This document shows, one piece after another, positions 48,842 through 60,978 of a DNA stretch of 64,000 bases. The stretch is from Beroe forskalii (taxonomy: Eukaryota; Ctenophora; Nuda; Beroida; Beroidae). How positions within the stretch are numbered: position 1 is the first letter of the stretch; every line of letters starts with the position of its first letter. The notes under the pieces are model-generated. The model did no database searches. It had not been told where the DNA came from and worked only from the letters and a program-made list of their open reading frames with translations. The position numbers and the translations under genes are program-made. The DNA is taken from assembly GCA_011033025.1 (NCBI GenBank), contig WFMF01000272.1:172077-236076 (forward strand), given 5' to 3'.

Positions 48842-50170
48842 TTACCATTATTATATAACGATCGTTATATAATTCTTGCTCCGATAATTTTTGTTATATA
48901 ACGGCTTCAAAAATGGAGTTTAGGGGCCAATTAATAATTTTCATAAGATTTTAAAATTTTCGAAATTTTGGGGTGTGATAATTTTTTCCAGGTGTGTGAT
49001 AACTGCACAGTTATCACACCCTCAAAGAGCAGTTATCACACCTTCGAAAATTATCACACCCAAAAATCAAAACTTTAGAATTTTGTGATTCGTATTTATT
49101 CACTATGTAAATCATTTCAATCTGACTCTTTAGTCAATTCTCTCACTCCATTACGATACCAGTGTATACATCTTATGTTATCTTGTTTTGGTTTCATGAG
49201 TTCATGCATTCACCGTTCACGTTAGTCGTTATAAGAGCCGCGCACGCACGTGTGTAAAGGAGTAAGACCACTTGATCTAAATCAATACACCAGTGTATAC
49301 GTATTACGTTATCTTGTTTTTGGTTTCATGAGTTTATGTATACCTTTTTTTTGTCATTATATGAGCCGCGCACCACGTGCCAGTAAGACCACTTGCTCTC
49401 ACTCCATTGCGATACATCAGTATACGTATTACGTTATCTTGTTTTGGTTTCATGAGTTTATGTATACTTGTTGGTCATTATATGAGCCGCACCCACGTGC
49501 CAGTAAGACCACTTCTCTCACTCCATTAAGATACATCAATTAACTGGCAGTGTATACATTTATTTTGTTATCTGTTTTGGTTTCTGAGTTTTTTGTATAC
49601 GACCGTGCACCTACTTACCCTTACTACAATTTGCCTATAAATGCGCATCCGTTACGGCGTTACACTTACACAGAAATGATCTTCAAATTTGTTTTGATGT
49701 TGCTACACATTTCAATCGACAATCACTTTATAGTACCTAGTTTATCCAAGATATGAGCAAAGTTGATAAAGATTCCCGTACTTACGTTTTTATGCATATT
49801 TTTTGGCAAATTTAGATATACATAGCCACTCTTCACCATCTAATCTAAGATTCCTGGCCAATCTTGATATTTTCCTAAGTCAATTTCAGGCCTCTACTCT
49901 TTAGCTCAAAGAGTTTTTATATTTAAAAGCTTCTAAATTTGCTTTTATTGGAAAACCAGTGTAGATCTCCGCCCGTTTCTCACGTTATATAATAGATTAA
50001 TCAAACACCCTGAGGATACGTTTTATATCAATTATCACACTCGCCTTCGGCTCAGTGATATTGAATTATTGCACTCGCCTTCGGCTCGAGCAATAATTCG
50101 AATTATCACACTCGCTTCGCTCGTGTGATAATTCATATAAACGTATCCTAAGGGTGTTTGATTATCCTAT
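48842..50170. mobile_element. 1.33-kb composite insertion in copy A'
   Basis: Copy A reads straight through ACATAATTATTCG, while A' is interrupted there, with ATT repeated at both edges (48839-48841, 50171-50173). The left end holds a perfect 22-base palindrome (48851-48872) centred on CGATCG. The middle (about 49120-49590) has four tandem units of about 115 bases containing GTTATCTTGTTTTGGTTTC. The right end (about 49990-50170) is an inverted repeat with arms of nearly 50 bases around CTCGCCTTCGGCTC strings. No transposase was recognised. It may be several nested elements. Confidence 0.7.
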
Positions 50171-50642
50171 ATTATTCGCATGATTAAGGAATTAGCGCAT
50201 GATTAACACTCAATTTGCATAACAAACCCACCTTTGATGATCTACACAAGAGAACTTTACGTCACATAATACCCGTATAGTTAAAGCTTTATCATATTAT
50301 GATAATCAGCATTCAACGCACACGACGGCTTTATATATTCATATTCGTGAACGGTGAAACTCCACGCAAATTGGAGCTGATAAACAAGCTATATATTCAC
50401 CCCGAGCCAGCTCTCTGCAGTCGAGAGTGACGTCATTATCACGCGTTAAAATGGTGAATTGATGACGTCACACTGGTTATGGGTGTTCGTGTGACCAATT
50501 CACTGCATAATAGGTACGTATATTTATCGATATAAGCGGCTGCGAGACTCCTGTTATACCCCTTCATAATTCCTGTGTACACCTAATAGCCCTGCTGCCA
50601 TGTGACTTCATAACTCAGTGATAGCACCACGGTCTACTGTGA

Positions 50643-50738
50643 GGATCATAAATCATCCATAGTTTGTGTGTATGAAAGGAGAAGTATCTATCTTGACCAG
50701 AGAAGAAATCATGGTGGGGGTTCGGTGATTTATGATCC
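50643..50738. mobile_element. 96-bp MITE-like insertion with 13-bp perfect inverted ends
   Basis: GGATCATAAATCA at 50643-50655 is matched by TGATTTATGATCC at 50726-50738. The segment is absent from the corresponding place in copy A (about 22155). I could not define a target duplication. Confidence 0.65.
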
Positions 50739-51976
50739 ACCCTGTACCATGTGACGCGGAATTATCAAGTCTATGAGATAATATAACCGAGATTTATAGA
50801 TTGTACATTCTACACTCTGTTTCAGCTAGAGAACATAATATTGGAACAATTCAGTCTATTGTTAAAAGCATTTCTATTCTTTATAATGCTCTGATCTAAC
50901 CACTATCTATCTATCCTATACACAATACACCTAGTCTACACAGTACACAATACCTTTGCCGTGAATATGCCCGAATTGCAAGGCGGGGAATCCTTGGCCT
51001 CGAGTCTCGAAACGTAACATCCAGAGACCATATCAGAATCCGTGTAACCTGTAAACTGTACGGTGTACTGTACTGTGTACATTGTGCAAACTCCATCCTA
51101 CAAAGTTGTAACGTAGGTACATGCCTCAGTAGTCGAGTGAAACTTGATAACGTAACTTTTTCCACTGTCGACGGCGGAAAAGTATTAAAGTGTCCGGAGT
51201 TAAGGAATATTGAGGCATGTCTGTAGAATAATAGGGTTTGCACAAGTTCCACAATGCTGAATTACTGGGAAATTTTCTTTAAAGAAAGTAACTTTTATAA
51301 TATTATTGTTTAACTATTTAATTTCTGTCTTCGCCCAGTCAAGAGGTAAAGCAGTTACTATCACACTTTTACTAAGGCTGGACCCTGGCTGGACACAGTA
51401 TATAAGCTTATTAGAGCTCAAAAACTCCAGAAATGACAACACTTCCAGCATCTGAATCGTGGGAAATATATCAAATTAAACGTTGCATCATCATATAAAC
51501 TACTTTACCCTTGTTACGACATCTAGAACGTAAAACACCGTCTGGTTTGAAGTGTTGACGTTGTAGTCTCCTGACGTGTGTAGTATGATTCCTCGCGAAT
51601 ATAATATGAATATAACTGGTTAGTGATGCATTCAACAGCTCAACATGAACAACATTTTCACAGCTTCAAATGGGGATTTGCTTGCGTCAATGCACCTATT
51701 TTGCGCGTAACAATGCCTTGCAAGTTGCAGTGTATAGTACTCTTGGAGGTATTTGTAACAAGATCGAATTATGAACCAAGACATTCAGGTTAATAGTGTG
51801 TTGCGTAAATCAAATACACCACACGTCAATCAAATACACCAAAGTATTTTACTGGAGCTTAAGAGCTTAGGAGAGTATTGGGACGGCAGTAGAAATACCA
51901 TTCAGCACTGGAAGTAGAATATAATCCACAGCATTAAAACGATTAAAGAACTTTAAACATTGCCTTTACTTCATAG

Positions 51977-52781
51977 CATAGGTTCATATTACTTGAAAAT
52001 CACCATCCTTATCTTCCCGAAATTGAAAGTTTATCTTCGGGTTTTCAGCTTACATTTTTGGTTCATTTACTTTTTCTGAGGCCTGCTCGCTTTGATCACA
52101 AAATTCAACAAATATGATTGGATAAGATTTATTTCTGCTTGGTTTGAGACTTCGAAGACAAGGAAAATCACAAAACAGTATTAAATAACTAGAATTTAAG
52201 GACAAGCGGGGGTCTGAGGGCAGACGTCACGAGCTGCGAGCACATAAAATCGTTGCCCAAATAATTTTTAGAATAGAATGACAAGCAGGGGTCTGGGGCG
52301 GCAGCACCTAGAAGCCAGACGTCTTGAGTAACTAAAATTAACGCCCTAATATGATTTTGTGACTCATCTCTGTTTGTTGTTTGCACTAAAACATGTGGAG
52401 CCAGATTTTTGGCTCCACTGCAACTGCCATGTCTACATTATTTCAATCTATCTTAGCTAAGATTAGAAGAGATGATAATCTTCGGACTCCAGTAGTTTAT
52501 CAAAACACACTTCTCAATACATGCTTCTTTTTAAGCTGAGTATCAATCAACGTATGACCCAAAGGGATGATAATCTTCGATATTTTCAGTTAATTACTTT
52601 TTCAAAAGAGAAATAATTCTGATTTAAACTTAGCTGCGCCTTAAAAAGAAATAGATCAAACTCAAAAGCGAAGATGATCCTCAGATTGGGTTCATTTTTT
52701 TATGAGAAAATTGAAAACTTATCTTCGATCAGAGCCTTATCTTCCCTATGGGAATGAGATTGGACCAAATATGAAGGGGTG
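51977..52781. mobile_element. 805-bp hAT-like non-autonomous element with 8-bp target duplication
   Basis: CTTCATAG lies directly before (51969-51976) and after (52782-52789) the insertion and occurs once at the empty site in copy A (23342-23349). The ends read CATAGGTTCATATTA and, in reverse complement on the right, CACCCCTTCATATTT, an imperfect terminal repeat beginning with CA. Many ATCTTCG/CGAAGAT strings lie inside, like subterminal transposase sites. No transposase frame is present. The 8-bp duplication and the end sequence fit the hAT superfamily. Confidence 0.8.
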
Positions 52782-54438
52782 CTTCATAGGAACTATATTT
52801 TGAGATTAACGTGCACCTTTTAAAATTCAAGTGAGTTACGCCCTAAAATGCCATTCGTTCATATATTCATAGGATTCGATAGGAGCTAAATTTTGAGATC
52901 AACTATTATGAATTACGCCGTAATGCGTTCTTCCTTGGTGCTACAAACTACTTCCTTCCTGTTCTGACGTCAAATGACGGATTTACACTAAGCACGGATC
53001 AGAGACAAACCTAGCACCCCATACCTGCCGTTTTGGACAGGGTATTGGTGCGCGCGGCGTATCATGTTTCACACAACGTATCTCCATGTATCATGTATCT
53101 GAAGATAAATTTACAAATTATAAACTAGGAAATAATCTTATATTTATCATTCATTTCCGGTATTACGTGTATAATTTTATAGGGTATATTGTATAATCTT
53201 CTTGTATTGTATTTTAGTACAATATGTGTATACAGTATAACAATGAAATGTATACTTTTGAGCTGTCAATGGTGTCAGCTCGGTGTAACATTATGATTAG
53301 GTACTGAAGTCGGTAGTACTGTAGGTAACCTGCCACAGTATGATAATAGTATTCTGGAGCCTGGAGGAAAATAAGGACTGATAAAAGTAAGAAGGCTTTT
53401 GAAGTCATACCAGTTCTTGGAGGAATAACTGCCCAAAGCTGTTCTTTCGCAACTTTTAAGTGGTTCCTAGCCGGAAGCAAGATTTTGCTGACACAAATGT
53501 GTTCAAGGAATAATGAAAACGGCAGCAAGAAAAAAATACGTCATTATATCAATGAAAATGGAGCATTTATCATATTATTTTTGAAACAATATCGTTTTGA
53601 ATCGACAACCGAAACAAATAACATCCTCGACAATTAATTGAAAAGAATAAAGAATAAAGGTACCATTAGGTCAACGAAAGTGGTATATTGAACTTCACAC
53701 AATGGTTCTGTCAAGCACTGCGTATAGTACCACCTACCAATTAAGCTGTAAAATACACCTCATCCCGGGAATTGGACTATAGCCATCACGATATAAAATC
53801 TATTACAAAAACAAGGTGTATACTCTAGGGAGAGGGGTAAACAACCCTTGGCGGCGGCCCCATTGTTTACGAGTACTTTTCTTCTCTCTCCCTCTCGCAT
53901 ACACACAATAATAAAAACTCTACTTTGAAAATAGACGATTTGGTGTCGACAATTAACCATATTAATCCCTGATAATGACGTCACCCTCCCTCGCCTATTC
54001 TCCGCAAGCAACCTGTAAACTATGGAATAGGTGGAGTAATGCAGCAGCAGATGTGGGTGATATATATTGATAGTATTCCTTGTCCTCGCTACGCTTTGCT
54101 AACCTCGTGGATACACTGTTAGGGACTTAGTAGCGATCTACAACCTTCTCATGTCTACGTCTTGGTGATTATAATTTTGTAATTTTCAATGAAATATTTT
54201 CTTCGTGGTTCGGCGAAGTGAAACGATTCAGCTTGGAAATCTTCTAATTCTTATACAGTTACTCTTATTCAGTTTCTGATTTTGGTTAGTGACAAAATAA
54301 AAGCTTTGTCAATTCCCCTTGTGGAAGTTTTGGTTTCAGTGTTATCTCATAACACTGTTATCTCATAACAGTCAAATTGTTGGGCTTTTATGATCTCTAA
54401 TAGAATTAAAGAAGTAAGGACTAGAGAGTACTAACTTA

Positions 54439-54990
54439 CTATAGTAGTCTCACGACAAGTTTTGACCGATTTAAAGGGTAGTACTATATGCGTAGAGTCG
54501 TGTTCTACTCGCGCTTTATATCATGTGTTTGTTATGACACACCAATTTAAATACACATCTACGCGACCTTTGCTTTTGCGTTACAAAAATGAGCATATCT
54601 CCGAGGTTTTTTGAGCAAACTTGATGAAACTTTCAGGATATTTAGAGCTTCATAAAAGCAACATCTCAGTGAAGTTTAGATTCATTTTTGAGCTCCAGAA
54701 GCGGAGTTATGACCGAAAAGCCAGTTGTTTAGCGGTAACTTTAAAACAAAACACTGGTTTATCTGTCATATCTCAATTTCTGAGAGTCAGAAATGTTAGC
54801 TACTCCAGGAATGTATTGGTCATATATTGCCCGTAATATCCTGAAAGTTTGATCAAAATTGCTCAAAAAACGGCTGAGTCATGCGCTTTTTTGTTTTGTG
54901 TTAACAAGCATTTTCTATTATTACCATATAAGGTAATGTGTGCTTGTTGTGTACAGGGTGTGTCTTTTGTACACCGTTCGACTACTATAG
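54439..54990. mobile_element. 552-bp MITE with TA target site (Tc1/mariner-like)
   Basis: CTATAGTAGTC at the left is matched by GACTACTATAG at the right, with TA flanking on both sides (54437-54438, 54991-54992). Copy A lacks it (about 25390). There is no coding capacity beyond chance. Confidence 0.7.
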
Positions 54991-54992
54991 TA

Positions 54993-55172
54993 CTTTAGAG
55001 GCTCAGACTCACCGCAGAAATATGATTTAGAGCACTCGGCTCAGCTTCGCTTCGCCTCGCACTCTAAATTATTTAAATGTCTCCAGCTACGCTGTCGACA
55101 TTTAAATATTATATAGAGCCCTGCTCTCGCAGGGCTCTATATTGTCTGCGTGTTCGTCTTACGCCTCTAAAG
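54993..55172. mobile_element. 180-bp MITE with TA target site, abutting the previous one
   Basis: CTTTAGAGGC at 54993 is matched by GCCTCTAAAG ending at 55172, with TA on both sides; the left TA is shared with the 552-bp element. Internally it has a hairpin-rich CTTCGCTTCGCCTCGC section and an inverted GAGCCCTGC/GCAGGGCTC pair. It is absent from copy A. Confidence 0.7.
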
Positions 55173-55719
55173 TACATAGAGTAAGAGCATTGTGTTTAGA
55201 TTTTAGGTCGGAATGGCCTTTCATCCGGAGATAAGAATTCAAAGAGGAAAGTGTGAAGGTGAATTTATCTATCACTGCATCAATATACAGAAAGTTTAAA
55301 CTTCGTCGTTTACACTAGCACAGTTGAGATAGATTGGACTATTTTTCTAATATCAAGATTTATTACAGTCTGAGCTTGATTAAATCTAATAAATTTTTAA
55401 TTTTATAATGGCCACATTGAGTTCCATGTGATAACTGAAAAGTGAAATGTAAATTCTGTTTGAGTTAAACTCTTTCTGTAGGCTTTTTTCAGAAATAGAC
55501 TGTCACTACTCACTACTGACTCCCTCTGTCGCCATGTCCGTACACAATTTCATGATCATCTAAAAGAAGTTGATGCTTCGCATAGGTGTGCAATAGGTAC
55601 TTTCTTACAAGTACTACGGATTCAACTCTCACACTTACCACAGAGAAAACAGCCAAACATAGTATAAATTGTCGTACGGCACTGTGATGATCGCACAGCT
55701 TTTTCATTCTCCTCGCAAT

Positions 55720-55900
55720 GAGATGGAAGATGTGAAGTTAAGATGGAAGATGTGAAGTTAAGATGGAAGATGTGAAGTTAAGATGGAAGATGTGAAGTTA
55801 AGATGGAAGATGTGAAGTTAAGATGGAAGATGTGAAGTTAAGATGGAAGATGTGAAGTTAAGATGGAAGATGTGTTGCTAAGATGGACGATGTGAAGTGT
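55720..55900 (+). repeat. Tandem 20-bp repeat expanded in copy A'
   Basis: The unit AGATGGAAGATGTGAAGTTA is present about nine times, the last two being variants. Copy A has only two or three irregular units at about 25930-25990. Confidence 0.9.
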
Positions 55901-57169
55901 TCAGTGCACGGAGCAGTTGATTAATAAGACCACTCCCTCACGGTATTCTAACTTATTAACTTTGTAGACTTGTGTATTGTGTACTGGCTTTGGAATGACC
56001 CCTGTAATTCACTACAGTTAAATAGTTAAGGAGTAAGGAAGAAAGCGTGCCCCAAGATTGGCCCATACTAAGCTCTGCATTGTCCAGTGCAATGAGTGAT
56101 TTGTGAATGGTGGTTGGTTATGATGTCATTATCATGTGATAGAATGGTGAATTGTTGACGGTTGTCATCTGTCATCTGCAACATGAACCTATTGTGCAGT
56201 GCACTGTACACAATGTATTTTCCTGAAATACTACTTAATTGCCTTCTACAGCTTACATCATTGCTATACAGCTGCTGCTGGCTGCATAGTGCAGTATAAG
56301 GCCAAATTAAATCATTTATATAGTGAAAAAGTTGAGAATGATGTGGCGAATGAAATTACCAATTTCTATAATCTATTGCCCATCTCATCTAAGTTTGGGG
56401 CATCCATCGATAGATTTAAGACTCGTCTTCTTCTGGTCAGGTAATCGGAGTTCAATAAAAGAATAAAGCTATCCTCAGAATTGAGACATCCAGATCAGGA
56501 TAGTTCTAGCTCTCCTTCAAACTCGTTTTATAATACGCATCACACGCGCTTTGAAATTCAAAATAACCCTAATTAACTCCAAGAAAGTTCAAACTTAAAC
56601 TTAGTAGCCAGAGTTGTAACTCCCTCGTAACTAATAATCATTTACTCGGTTACCACTCTATAATAACAAACATAGCATCAAACTTCCCCCTGTATTAACT
56701 AATACATCAATCTGCCTTCCCAAGCTGTCCTCGTATAAATCAACCCCAATATATGGTTCCCCATTAATAAAGCTTTAAAATCCAACCACCAGTATAGGAC
56801 TCATCAACCACCCCCTATTTTAGGTTGCTCCCTGTAAGGTCTGTCGTACTAAACATTTATCGTCCCACACTGTTCGTAACATTACCTACTTGACTGCTGA
56901 TCTCTGGATCATGCTCGGAGATGGGGTGCCGTATAGAAATAGTTAACAGTCAAACGTCATCAAATCTCCATTCAAATTTATGATGATTTCGTCACTCTTT
57001 AGGGTATTATTTTCTGCTCCTGGCTCGTATATAATTACTTCTTATTATAGTAGATGTAACACTCCTTGATTACTATAATGAGACTCGTCCGAAGCATCCT
57101 ACAGAGTCAGGCCACATCCCAAAGTTAACAGTTAAACTTGTATTTATAATTTCCATTAAATTCCGGAAA

Positions 57170-57775
57170 GTGGGAACGGACGTTGTAACATATTCTTATT
57201 TGGCACCAAAAAAGATCGCTTTTTTGAAACCTATTCAGTATTTCACCCTTTTGATCGAAATACCCATCGTCTCAGATAAAACTGCATCATGAATTTCAAC
57301 CTCCCATAATAGCATTTTAAAGATGGTCGACGAGGTGTACATCCTTATCAGAACATTTAATGTGTATCTCTAACATGATAGCTGGTCCCCTCTGAAGATC
57401 ATTTGATAATGAGGCCTCATAACATTATAATGATGATGTGTTAACAGTAATGAATACGTTGTAACATATTCATATGTTGGCACCAAAAGAGATCCCTCTT
57501 TGAAACTATTTCATTTACTGAAACCTAGATGGCTATTCAGTATTTCACACTTTTGATAGGAACATCTGTCGACCCAAATAAAACTGTATCATGAATTTTA
57601 ACCTCCCACAATAGCATCTTTAAGAGAATAAGAGATGGTAGGCGTGGTGTATATCTTTATCAGAACATTTAATGTATCCCCACCATGATAGCTGGTCCCC
57701 TCTGAACTTCTGAAGATCATTTCATAATGAGACCTCATAACATTATAATGAGGATGTGTTAACAGTAATTGATAA
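57170..57775 (+). repeat. Local tandem duplication of about 300 bp in copy A'
   Basis: The segment containing GATAGCTGGTCCCCTCTGAA and the following AATGAGGCCTCATAACATTA occurs twice in A' (near 57379 and 57688) but once in copy A (near 27627). Confidence 0.75.
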
Positions 57776-57839
57776 TGGTACGGCACAGGGTCTCAGGGGA
57801 ATACAGCAGCAGTCTGTGTCTCACTGTGTACACTATTTT

Positions 57840-58080
57840 AGTAAGGTCTGTCTCTCTCTCTCTACTCAGACAGTGGCTAGCAGTCGGTGTATCGGCTTGT
57901 GTTCCTCAGTTCCTGTCTGTTTTCTTGTCTGTCTCTCTTCATGTCTGTTTGTTTGCTTGTCTGTTCTCCTGATTGTCTGTCTGTTTCCATGTGTGTACTC
58001 TGTCTGCTTTTATGTCTATCTGTCCTCCATGCCAGTTTGTCTGTTATCCTGTCTGTCTGTCTGTCTGTCTGTTCTCCGAT
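57840..58080. repeat. (TGTC)n-rich microsatellite
   Basis: CTGTCTGTCTGT runs interspersed with related tetramers match the equivalent stretch at 27850-28080. The cysteine- and leucine-rich frames across it are not genes. Confidence 0.85.
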
Positions 58081-60203
58081 CACTATCTACTATTTCCTTT
58101 ATGAGTTTATGTTTCCCTATCTTCATTCCATTACCGATTCGGGGTGTCTTATCAGACAATGTAAAAAGGTTTACTGAAGTACTGACATATATCCAGCGAA
58201 AAATAGCTCTATAGGCCTGATGAAATCATCAAAACTTCGAGTGGTTTACTGATGACACAAAATATGTTCTCATCTCTTTAGTGACATGTTCCTTACGCGG
58301 TACTATATCTTTCTCCCTTTGTTTCTTGTCACTTTATTATTATTATTTATTATCATTATGTCAAATATATACATCAACATTAGTATCAGTATTATAATAT
58401 GTACACCTTATATAGTTATATGTCATCCATGAGACTCTATAACTGTAACGAGGGTGTGTCACTTGAAATGTCACATGTATCGTTATACGTCGTGTATTCA
58501 GAATAACTAAGGTGATTTTACGACATCAACTGAATCATGTTGAGCCAAGAATTCAAAGTCATTTAGAGTCATTCTTAAGTTCTTATTAACTGGTTATCAT
58601 TCTAGTGAGATCTTGAGTAATTACTGCTGGGTTTAAGGTCGGGTGACGTCAAACAAGTGTTGGACTTGTACTGAGCTGCATGTCTCATGTCATTTCCCGT
58701 CAGAAACCAATGACAATCGATAACATAGCATTGATGTATTTTGGTAAAACGTTCTTTATGGTTTTTAGGGTCCTAAAAGCTTCCTAATATATTTGAAAAC
58801 CAGACAGAAACCTACTTTTATAACTTTAAACACAGCAGTATTAGAATTACAGATCGTATAAAATCACCCGGGTAGATCGTGACCAGCTTGATCGTGACCT
58901 GAGGAGCTTTTTATAAATCCCTGAGCTAATTTGGGTTACTGAGTTAGTCTGAGTACTGGGTGGTTTTCTTACCATACGTTCATGTCAGAATAATTCTGGT
59001 AATTTAGTGCTTCCTGAATTATTGGATTGAAACTGTGTGATGGCTCCATGCTTTGAATAATTCTAATTTCTTAGAATTCCCTTAAATCCGTAGATTAGGT
59101 CATGTCTTAGGCTTCTAAGGGAGCAAGTTAAAAACGTTAAAACGCTGCCAAGAAGTATTTTATGGCAATAAAGATTGCCACAAACAAGTACATTCAATAT
59201 TCATCCTACATACCTACATCACTACTTCATCATTACTTCCACGTTCCAATAAGGGTCTAAACTACTTCTAATTATTAAATGATCACCTTATTTCAGAGTC
59301 CATTGCCTCGGAACACGTAGACTGGTACTACGCTCAGAAAGAGATATTTGAGAACCAAGGCTGCACCCTCAAGGAAATGAACACAAAGTGAGTGCGAAGC
59401 TTGCTGGTTCAAATTATAGTGTAGCTGACTGTGGGAGTGTGGGACCTCTGAGAAAATTACTAGATTCCTCAATAGGATATATTGTGCACATGCTGATTGC
59501 GATTCGAGAATAACATTTGAGTGTAGCGGAGACTGGAGTCAGACAGATTGATTTTAAAGTCTCAAATATTTACTGCAACTCCTTGCATATTTTGTCAGAG
59601 TCAACACAAGTCTAGTCAATTCATGTCGATTCCTCGGAATTGACTCCATTTCCAAGAGTTTATTCTGGCAGCTAATTACTCTTACAACAGAATTAACTCA
59701 TTTTCTCAGAATTAACTGCTACTTTTCCTCAAAGAAGGCTGCTCAGAGTCAAACTCTTCCCTCCAATTTAACTCGTTCTCTTTCTCTCAGAGAAAACTTA
59801 CAAACTAAACCCCTTCTTTGATAAAATTAAACCTTCCCTTTCGAAATTAACCCCTTCCTTGCTCAAAATTAACCCTTTTTATACAACATTAACCCTCTCC
59901 CTCCTCCCAGAGTTAATTACCTGGAAGAGAAGATGAAGCAGGAGCGGGAAGAGGCTGAGAGACTGCTCGCACAACAGAGACAGCTGTACGAGACGAAGTT
60001 ACAGGAGGCAATGGACATGAACATGAGCAACCTCTCCTCCTCCTCTAGCAGTGAACACAGTAAGTGTGCAATGTATAATGTATAGTGCAAGGTGTGTACA
60101 GTGTACACGGTTATGTAAAATGTACAGTGTAAATTGTACATAATTATTCAGGATCTTTGAACCTACAATATGTGTAAAATTTACCTTTTTCTAGTCATAC
60201 ATA

Positions 60204-60978
60204 TCTCTTATATAATTTCGCAACCTCTGTTTTTTGTTTGTGCGTAACGGCGGAAACATCTTCGAAACGCGCGCATTACGATTTGTGCAGGTAACCATGG
60301 TGACACGTGCACGGAGAATTGCGCGCGCTCATTTCTGTTAATGGTGTTTTGATTACGTTGCGATGTTTAACTTATGAACGGATCGGGGGTTTTTGATGCG
60401 GTAAAAATATTTTATTATTAACTAGCAGGCCCGTTGGGCCTGCATACACAGAGCTCACTCGGCGCTGCTACGCAGCACCTCGTTCGCAAATTTCAAACCC
60501 AAATCAACTAAATTATTTGTACCGCATCAAAAATTCTAATCACACCAAAAAGTTATAAAGCTCCGAAATCAAAACAGCATTAAACCGTAAAGAACGCGCG
60601 CGATTAATCTGCACGTGCAGAATATCTGCATCCATAGCAACGGCGCGACTAAGCCCGGCTTAGCCTTTCTTTCTCTTGATATTTCCTTGGCAAGCGATCT
60701 AATTTAATGGAGTGCGCCCGCACAAACATTATTCACGTGTGAATTTACTTTATTATTAAGATTTGAATCGCATTGGTTGAAATTTGCGAGCTCTGAGTGC
60801 AGAGCTGTGTAATGCTGTTTTGATTTTGTTGCTTCGAAACTCTTGATGTGATTGGAATTTTTTGATGCGGTAAAAAGTATTTAGTTGATTTGAATTGTGG
60901 GGTTTGAAATTTGCGAACGAGGTGCTGCGTAGCAGCGCCGAGTGAGCTGTGTATTTGCAGGCCCAACGGGCCTGCTAG
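60204..60978 (+). mobile_element. Helitron 1 of a tandem array (interrupted)
   Basis: The element starts TCTCTTATATAATTTCG after an A and ends in the hairpin GCAGGCCCAACGGGCCTGC running into CTAG at 60975-60978. It is interrupted by a minus-strand relative at 60422-60761. A TTTTTGATGCGGTAAAAA box occurs before the end in each family member. No coding capacity. Confidence 0.7.
60422..60761 (-). mobile_element. Helitron inserted in the opposite direction
   Basis: On the minus strand it starts TCTTAATAATAAAG (60761 downward) and ends with the same hairpin and CTAG (60422-60425). Flanks are A before TC and T after CTAG on that strand. It is 340 bp and most similar to the intron 1 Helitron in its first half. 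Confidence 0.7.

Larger units (their letters stand above)
47589..60059 (+). pseudogene. Second copy of kinesin exons 13, 14 and 15
   Basis: The copies are at 47589-47683, 59297-59387 and 59911-60059, with lengths identical to those of the gene (95, 91 and 149 nt). I count 2, 6 and 4 base differences from the in-place exons and all 12 are synonymous. Every acceptor is AG and every donor GT, including exon 15, where the in-place copy has lost its AG. The exons cannot make a kinesin on their own, but they show no decay. Alternatives: a sequence from the other haplotype joined here by the assembler, or a recent real duplication. Confidence 0.8.
47175..60185 (+). repeat. Duplicated block, copy A' (second copy of 20020-30085)
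   Basis: The block is co-linear with 20020-30085 over its full length, with a few percent base differences and small indels by eye. It is about 3 kb longer because of insertions at 48842, 50643, 51977, 54439 and 54993 and local tandem expansions at 55720 and 57170. It contains exons 13-15 of the kinesin with intact splice sites, but no motor or tail exons follow within the readable sequence. It lies 3.8 kb downstream of the kinesin stop codon. Confidence 0.9.

Noticed and set aside
55720..55900. Regular 20-bp repeats as a CRISPR-like array
   Set aside because: The units are contiguous without spacers, lie in animal intron-like DNA, and are an expansion of a short repeat also seen in copy A.
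57756..58214. 152-codon Cys/Leu/Ser-rich frame that could look like a secreted or membrane peptide
   Set aside because: It is translation of the (TGTC)n microsatellite. The equivalent frame in copy A is different and interrupted.
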